From contig CAVQHY010000004.1 in NCBI GenBank assembly GCA_963712465.1, positions 62,001 to 126,000 of the forward strand: DNA of 64,000 nt. Reading direction: 5' to 3'. Position 1 is the first letter of the stretch. Each line of letters begins with the position of its first letter. Positions 59,721 through 64,000 of this stretch are shown one piece after another. This stretch comes from CAVQHY01 sp963712465 (GTDB taxonomy: Bacteria > Actinomycetota > Thermoleophilia > Gaiellales > Gaiellaceae). The translations under genes were made by a program, and so were the position numbers. The notes below the pieces were generated by a model. That model was given only the letters and a program-made list of their open reading frames with translations, did not search any database and had not been told where the DNA came from.

Positions 59721-60362
59721 ATGCTCACGACCAGGCAGCGCGAGATCTACGACTACATCGTCCGGTATGCCGAGGAGCACGGGTATCCGCCGACCGTGCG
59801 CGAGATCGGGGAGGCCGTCGGGCTCGCGTCGCCGTCGACCGTCCACGCCCATCTCGCCAACCTCGAGCGCGCCGGGATGATCCGGCGAGACCCGACCAAG
59901 CCGCGGGCGCTCGTGATCACGGCGCGCGAGCGGGCGTCGGGGCGGCCGCGAGTCGCAGCGGTCGAGGACGACGTGCGTCGCCTGCCCCTCGTCGGCGAGA
60001 TCGCCGCCGGCGGCCCGCTCCTCGCCGAGCAGAACATCGAGGAGTACATGGCCGTTCCGCGACCGCTCTCGCGTGGGGAGGAGGAGTTCATCCTGCGCGT
60101 GAAGGGCGACTCGATGGTCGAGGCGGGAATCCTCGAGGGCGACTACGTCGTCGTCCATCGCCAGCAGACCGCCCGCGACGGCGACATCGTGGTGGCGCTC
60201 GCCGGCGACGACGAGGCCGCAGACGAGGCGACGGTCAAGCGCTTCTTCCGCGAGAACGGAAAGATCCGCCTGCAGCCGGAGAACGCCGCGCTCGACCCGC
60301 TGTATCCGGCCCACGTGCAGGTGCTCGGCAAGGTCGTCGGCCTGTTCCGGAGGTGCGAGTAG
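59721..60362 (+). CDS. lexA: LexA repressor
   Basis: 213 residues from the ATG at 59721; an earlier TTG would put the promoter and SOS box inside the gene and is rejected. An N-terminal winged helix (MLTTRQREIYDYIVRYAEEH, TVREIGEAVGLASPSTVHAH) is followed by the S24 autoprotease domain. The cleavage site is Ala96-Gly97 (GEIAAGGP), with catalytic Ser131 (KGDSMVEAGI) and Lys173 (ATVKRFF). RecA-stimulated self-cleavage induces the SOS regulon. It is followed 2 bp later by a small zinc-ribbon gene. Confidence 0.97.
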   Translation: MLTTRQREIYDYIVRYAEEHGYPPTVREIGEAVGLASPSTVHAHLANLERAGMIRRDPTKPRALVITARERASGRPRVAAVEDDVRRLPLVGEIAAGGPLLAEQNIEEYMAVPRPLSRGEEEFILRVKGDSMVEAGILEGDYVVVHRQQTARDGDIVVALAGDDEAADEATVKRFFRENGKIRLQPENAALDPLYPAHVQVLGKVVGLFRRCE

Positions 60363-60364
60363 CG

Positions 60365-60562
60365 ATGGGCGTGGTCGAGCCGCTCAACCGCACCCTCGAG
60401 CAGGAGCTGCTCGCGCTCCTGCGCGGGGCGAGCCTCGAGTGCCCGGCCTGCGGCGAGTTCGTCCTGCACGAGGACGGCTGGATCACCTGTCCGGAGTGCG
60501 GCTCGCGGCTGGAGCGTCGGGCTGGCGAGCAGCGCGGCGAGCTCCGTCTCGGCGCGGGCTAA
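60365..60562 (+). CDS. small zinc-ribbon protein
   Basis: 65 residues starting 2 bp after the lexA stop. Two Cys-x2-Cys pairs (ECPACGE and TCPECGS, about residues 28-51) form a likely zinc ribbon, flanked by LNRTLEQELLALLRG. Function unknown. Its tight link to lexA suggests SOS co-regulation by read-through. Confidence 0.72.
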   Translation: MGVVEPLNRTLEQELLALLRGASLECPACGEFVLHEDGWITCPECGSRLERRAGEQRGELRLGAG

Positions 60563-60586
60563 CGTCCAGCCAGACGGGTGACGATC

Positions 60587-60592
60587 TACACT
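60587..60592 (+). promoter_or_regulatory. candidate rnpB -10 box (TACACT)
   Basis: TACACT lies 5 bases before the predicted 5' end of the RNase P RNA. The matching -35 region (GTCCAG, 17 bp upstream) is weak. Confidence 0.45.
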
Positions 60593-60596
60593 AGGA

Positions 60597-60957
<361 letters not shown>

Positions 60958-60964
60958 GGGAAAG

Positions 60965-60985
60965 CCCTGCGATTTGCAGGGTTTT
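60965..60985 (+). terminator. rho-independent terminator of rnpB
   Basis: CCCTGC, loop GATTT, GCAGGG then TTTT: a 6-bp GC stem with a short T-run directly after the rnpB 3' end. Confidence 0.88.
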
Positions 60986-61406
60986 CCTATTTGATGGCCG
61001 ATCGGCCATGCATCACCGGGTGCATCACGCGCTTCCCGGTGAGGCCCGCCATTCGGATCGTGGCATGACCGCGATCCCTTTGTCCATGCGGAGTCCGTCG
61101 CGGCGACTTCGCCCATCGCGGCGGAACTGACAGTCGTCTGCTTACTGAGGAAGCTGACCCAGCAGAGCAACCGTCCGAACGAGCGTGACGTCCGTATGGA
61201 GCTCGTCGCACGGGGTGGGTTGTTGGGACGCGACGCGAGGCGCTCCTGCAACTCGCGCGAAGCAGCACTCGAGCCGGGACCGCCCCCTCGCATGGAAAGC
61301 AGAACCCGCTGTCTGACCCCGGAGCGCCGCCTGGAAGGAACCTGGCACCGCGGCTCTTGACGCATCAGATCGGCGACCCCTGCAAGGGCACCATACGATT
61401 GCGACC
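60986..61406. other. 421-bp intergenic region with a 16-bp palindrome
   Basis: No convincing gene is seen on either strand. The only marked structure is the perfect palindrome ATGGCCGATCGGCCAT (60994-61009), just after the rnpB terminator. Two short repeats of CATCACCGGGTGCATCACG type follow. The sequence has poorer codon periodicity than its neighbours and may be decayed DNA. Confidence 0.55.
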
Positions 61407-61808
61407 GTGCCGTTCACGCTCAGGAACCTCAAGGAGGACCTGGAGGACGTCGGATCCAGGTTCGATGGCGCGCCGGACCTTGAATTCCGCTTGGCGACCG
61501 AGGCGCTCGAGCTCGAGCAATCCGGCCTGGGCTACCAGCGCGTCCCGCCCGGCTATCGCTTTCCGTACGGCCACACGCACAAGAAGCAGGAGGAGGTGTA
61601 CGTGGTCCTGCGCGGGAGCGGGCGGATGAAGCTCGACGACGAGATCGTCGAGCTCAAGGAGTGGGACGCGGTGCGCGTCCCGCCCGGTACCTGGCGAGGC
61701 TACGAGGCCGGGCCCGGGGGACTCGAGATCATCGTCATCGGCGCGCCCAATCTCGGCGACGCTCCGCGCGAAGACGTCGAGGGCCAGCGCGACTGGTGGG
61801 CTGACTAG
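61407..61808 (+). CDS. cupin-domain protein
   Basis: 133 residues from GTG. The cupin motif 1 is GHTHKKQEEVYVVLRGSGRM (His, His, Glu metal ligands, about residues 55-74), and motif 2 reads VRVPPGTWRGYEAGP without the usual His (Trp-Arg-Gly-Tyr instead). It may bind metal with fewer ligands or none. Function unknown; many small cupins are isomerases or sugar-binding proteins. Confidence 0.85.
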   Translation: MPFTLRNLKEDLEDVGSRFDGAPDLEFRLATEALELEQSGLGYQRVPPGYRFPYGHTHKKQEEVYVVLRGSGRMKLDDEIVELKEWDAVRVPPGTWRGYEAGPGGLEIIVIGAPNLGDAPREDVEGQRDWWAD

Positions 61809-62019
61809 CGCCGGGTAGGTGGACTTCCACGTCGGACGAGAAGGAGCATCGTTCGGTAGCGATGCCCCGCCGCACGGAATGCAGCAGTCGCGCCGCCGCC
61901 GTCTCGCTGTGGCCTCCAGGCGATTGCGAAAGTGGGGGCCGTGAGGGGGAACGCGGCGCGGCTGGTCAGAGCGCCCGTGCTCTGCCTATGCAACCGCCGA
62001 ACAGAAGAGGCCGGCGGTG

Positions 62020-62583
62020 TCACTCCGACTCATCGCGGGCGCGCCCGTAGCGCTCGTAGATCACGCGCGAGCCGAACGTCCTGGTCTCGATCAGCTCCAG
62101 CGCGATGTCGTCGGTGACGGGTGGCAGGAACGGCGTGCCGCCACCGACGACGACCGGGTTGCGGAACATGCGCAGCTCGTCGACGAGGCCGAGCTCGATC
62201 GCCTGCGCGGCCAGGCCGGCGCCGCCGATCGCGACGTCCTTGTCAGTCGCGTCGAGCGCCGCGGCGACCTCCTCGGCCAATGACGCCTCGGCGAGCCGGG
62301 CGTTGCCCTGGACGCTGTCGAGCGTGTGGCTGAAGACGACCTTCGGGATCGCGCACCAGACGTCGGCGAACGCGGCCCCGAGCTCGTTGTCGCGCATCGA
62401 CGGATCCGTCTCCCACACCAGCATCGTCTCGTAGAGCCTGCGGCCGCACAGATAGCCGCCGAGCTCGCGTGTCTGCGCGATGTGGAAACGAAACTGCTCC
62501 TCGCTGGGGACCGACCACCCGAACGCGCCCTCGCGGTCGGCGATAAAGCCGTCCACCGAGACGCTCATCGAGTAGATCAGCAT
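62020..62583 (-). CDS. dihydrofolate-reductase-like (RibD C-terminal family) protein
   Basis: 187 residues from the ATG at 62581-62583. LIYSMSVSVDGFIADREGAF at the N-terminus, GGYLCGRRLYETML near 48 and DVAIGGAGLAAQAIELGLVDELR near 121 are the DHFR/RibD-C fold signatures. The physiological substrate of these stand-alone proteins is generally unknown. The 211 bp before the cupin gene hold nothing I can support. Confidence 0.87.
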   Translation of the reverse strand: MLIYSMSVSVDGFIADREGAFGWSVPSEEQFRFHIAQTRELGGYLCGRRLYETMLVWETDPSMRDNELGAAFADVWCAIPKVVFSHTLDSVQGNARLAEASLAEEVAAALDATDKDVAIGGAGLAAQAIELGLVDELRMFRNPVVVGGGTPFLPPVTDDIALELIETRTFGSRVIYERYGRARDESE

Positions 62584-62891
62584 GGCTTCAGATCGTCGCA
62601 CCGGCGGGCGGCTGGAGGACCACCCAGATCAACTACGCGCCGCCTTCGGGCGGGCGCGCAGGATGGACGCCTGCTGCAGAACGTGTCTGTGCTCATGTGC
62701 TCTAGACCCCACCCGAGTCGCGAAGTCATCGCCACTCCGCCACCAGCGGCATCGAGCGCAGCGTGCCATACGGCGATCCCCTAACGCACATCGGGAGCTG
62801 GCGCGCGCCGGCGTCGTGCCAGTGCACCCATATGGGAGCGGGCCGAGCATCGTCGCTGTCGCAATGAGGCAGAAGCGATAGCCTCGACGAA
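62584..62891. other. 308-bp intergenic region, no gene seen
   Basis: It lies between the divergent DHFR-like and glyoxalase-family genes. No ORF with family similarity, no RNA gene and no clear promoter pair is visible; codon periodicity is weak. It may hold both promoters. Confidence 0.5.
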
Positions 62892-63630
62892 GTGTTCGAC
62901 CACGTCGCGATCGCCGTCTCGGATCTCGCCGCGTCGGAGCGCTTCTACCGCACCGTGCTTTCCGTGCTCGGCGTCGAGCCCAGCCACGCGGACGCCGAGC
63001 TCGTCGAGTGGGACGACTGGGACATCGGGCCAACGGACCGCGAGCACCCCGTGACCCGCGGGCTGCACGTCGGCTTCCGCGCGCCGTCTCGTGAGGCCGT
63101 GGACGCGTTCTGGCAGGCCGGGATCGACGCGGGGTACCGCGACGACGGCGCGCCGGGGCGGCGCACGGTCTACGGGCCCGACGTACTACGGCGGGTTCCT
63201 GCTCGACCCGGACGGCAACAGCGCGGAGGCGGTGCACACGGAACGCGACGAGCCGGTGCCCGACGGCCGCGTCGACCACCTCTGGATCCGCGTCCGTGAC
63301 CTCGCCACGTCCAAGCGCTTCTACACGACGATCGCCCCGTACGCCGGGCTGGAGCTGGGCGTGGACGAGCCGGACCACGTGCAGCTCAAGGGCGCCGACC
63401 ACAGCTTCTCGCTCATCGACGACGAGCGGCCGTTTACGGAGCACGTCCACGTCGCCTTCTCGGCGCAGGACGACGTGACCGTGCGCTCGTTCCACGCCGC
63501 CGCGCTCGCCGCGGGCTACGAGGACCACGGGGGTCCCGGCGAGCGCGCCGTCTACCACCCGGGCTACTACGGCGCCTTCGTCCTGGACCCCGACGGGCAC
63601 AACGTCGAGGTCGTCAACCACAACCGCTGA
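62892..63630 (+). pseudogene. frameshifted two-domain glyoxalase/VOC-family protein
   Basis: The first VOC domain reads FDHVAIAVSDLAASERFYRT... in one frame from GTG at 62892 up to RRTVYGP. Its end (YYGGFLLDPDGNSAEAVH) and a whole second domain (VDHLWIRVRDLATSKRFYTT to GAFVLDPDGHNVEVVNHNR) are in the next frame. One surplus base in the GGGCCCG run at about 63174-63181 explains the switch. Repaired, it would be about 245 residues with two tandem VOC domains, a common dioxygenase or glyoxalase architecture. A sequencing error in this GC run is a real alternative. Confidence 0.8.
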
Positions 63631-63633
63631 GCC

Positions 63634-63738
63634 ATGGCCAACGACGCCGCACGCCACATCTCGCCGGAGGGGCTCGCCATGCTGGAGGCGGAGCTCCGCG
63701 AGCTCGAGACGGCGCGATCTTGGAACAGAAGCGATTGA
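63634..63738 (+). pseudogene. truncated GreA/GreB-like N-terminus
   Basis: An ATG 3 bp after the VOC stop opens a 34-residue frame: MANDAARHISPEGLAMLEAE followed by LRELETA, then a short unrelated tail and stop. The ISPEGLAMLEAELRELETA part matches the first coiled-coil helix of GreA-type transcript-cleavage factors, which should continue for about 120 more residues. Nothing downstream in any frame restores it, so a deletion or junction near 63716 is likely. Confidence 0.55.
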
Positions 63739-64000
63739 TCGCCGCGCTGGCGACGCTGTCGCTTCGAGGCAGTCACGACTTCGCTTTCGCGTGAAAGCGG
63801 GCGTCTGCGCGGAGACGCTTCGCGTGCCTCGTTGGACGACACGCGATCGCCGGCGCCGGCGTCGAGCTCGCGCCCGCTTTCCCCGACGCGCGTCCGCCCA
63901 TACGTGCGCGAACTTCCGAGCCAGCCCACTTGGGTGATCCAGCTGGCACCGTGAGCTGCGCGGTCGGGGGTTAGGGGGTGCCGCTGGCGTTCCTGGCAAC
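63739..64000. other. noncoding tail with two adjacent hairpins
   Basis: No gene is seen up to the window end. Two perfect hairpins sit side by side: CGCTTTC-GCGT-GAAAGCG (63781-63798) and GCGTCT-GCGCGG-AGACGC (63800-63817). Neither has a T-run. They follow the broken GreA fragment and may mark a rearrangement scar or a mobile-element end. Confidence 0.5.

Overview
The window is a very GC-rich bacterial chromosome segment with dense, often overlapping genes, frequent GTG and TTG starts, a lexA gene carrying a GAAC-N4-GTTC SOS box, a class A RNase P RNA and glycogen/P450/F420-style gene content. This points to an actinobacterium; a deep, soil-type lineage such as Thermoleophilia is my inference from gene style, not proven by a marker gene.

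Layout. 0-5.4 kb: the end of a probable REP-associated transposase, a GT10-type glycosyltransferase, a glycogen debranching enzyme, a GT4 glycosyltransferase and a cytochrome P450. 5.4-10.5 kb: a cystathionine gamma-synthase/lyase and a cystathionine beta-synthase flank a secreted putative-Ig plus RTX-repeat protein; a VapC-type toxin beside them is frameshifted. 10.6-15.1 kb: a purM-purN-purH purine group with an unrelated, frameshifted gene wedged in before purH. 15.4-36.3 kb: a nitrogen-compound catabolic region (PucR regulator, class III aminotransferase, trimethylamine-dehydrogenase-like flavoprotein, a coupled TPP enzyme/M20 hydrolase/ATP-grasp/C45 operon, APC permease with stress protein, HisC-like aminotransferase, Rieske oxygenase, TetR regulator, and a spermidine/putrescine-type ABC transporter). 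36.2-45.3 kb: a six-gene minus-strand operon built around a fused HyuA-HyuB hydantoinase, two cysteine hydrolases, a luciferase-like monooxygenase, an ADP-forming acyl-CoA synthetase and an enoyl-CoA hydratase. 45.4-56.2 kb: thioesterase, Old-Yellow-Enzyme-type flavoprotein, cupredoxin, a second M20 hydrolase with an acyl-CoA dehydrogenase, and a minus-strand acyl-CoA operon (MFS, acyl-CoA dehydrogenase, acyl-CoA synthetase, dienoyl-CoA-reductase-like SDR). 56.2-64 kb: small oxidoreductases, tRNA-Leu, lexA, rnpB with terminator, cupin, DHFR-like protein, a frameshifted glyoxalase-family gene and a GreA fragment.

How it fits together. Four near-identical 16-bp dyads (TTGACTnnnCGGTCAG) sit in the control regions of the APC permease/HisC-like pair, the Rieske/TetR pair, the ABC transporter and the second M20/acyl-CoA dehydrogenase pair. 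They look like the operator of the TetR protein encoded at 31.3 kb and tie about 20 kb into one regulon. The enzymes suggest import and demethylation/ring opening/hydrolysis of N-methylated or ureido compounds (creatinine- or betaine-like), with carbon skeletons passing to CoA-dependent oxidation. Substrates are not shown by the sequence.

Signs of decay are unusually many for so short a stretch: three apparent frameshifts (about 10.05, 12.88 and 63.18 kb) and one truncated gene. The 12.88-kb one lies exactly on a triplicated 7-bp repeat whose loss by one unit would restore the frame.
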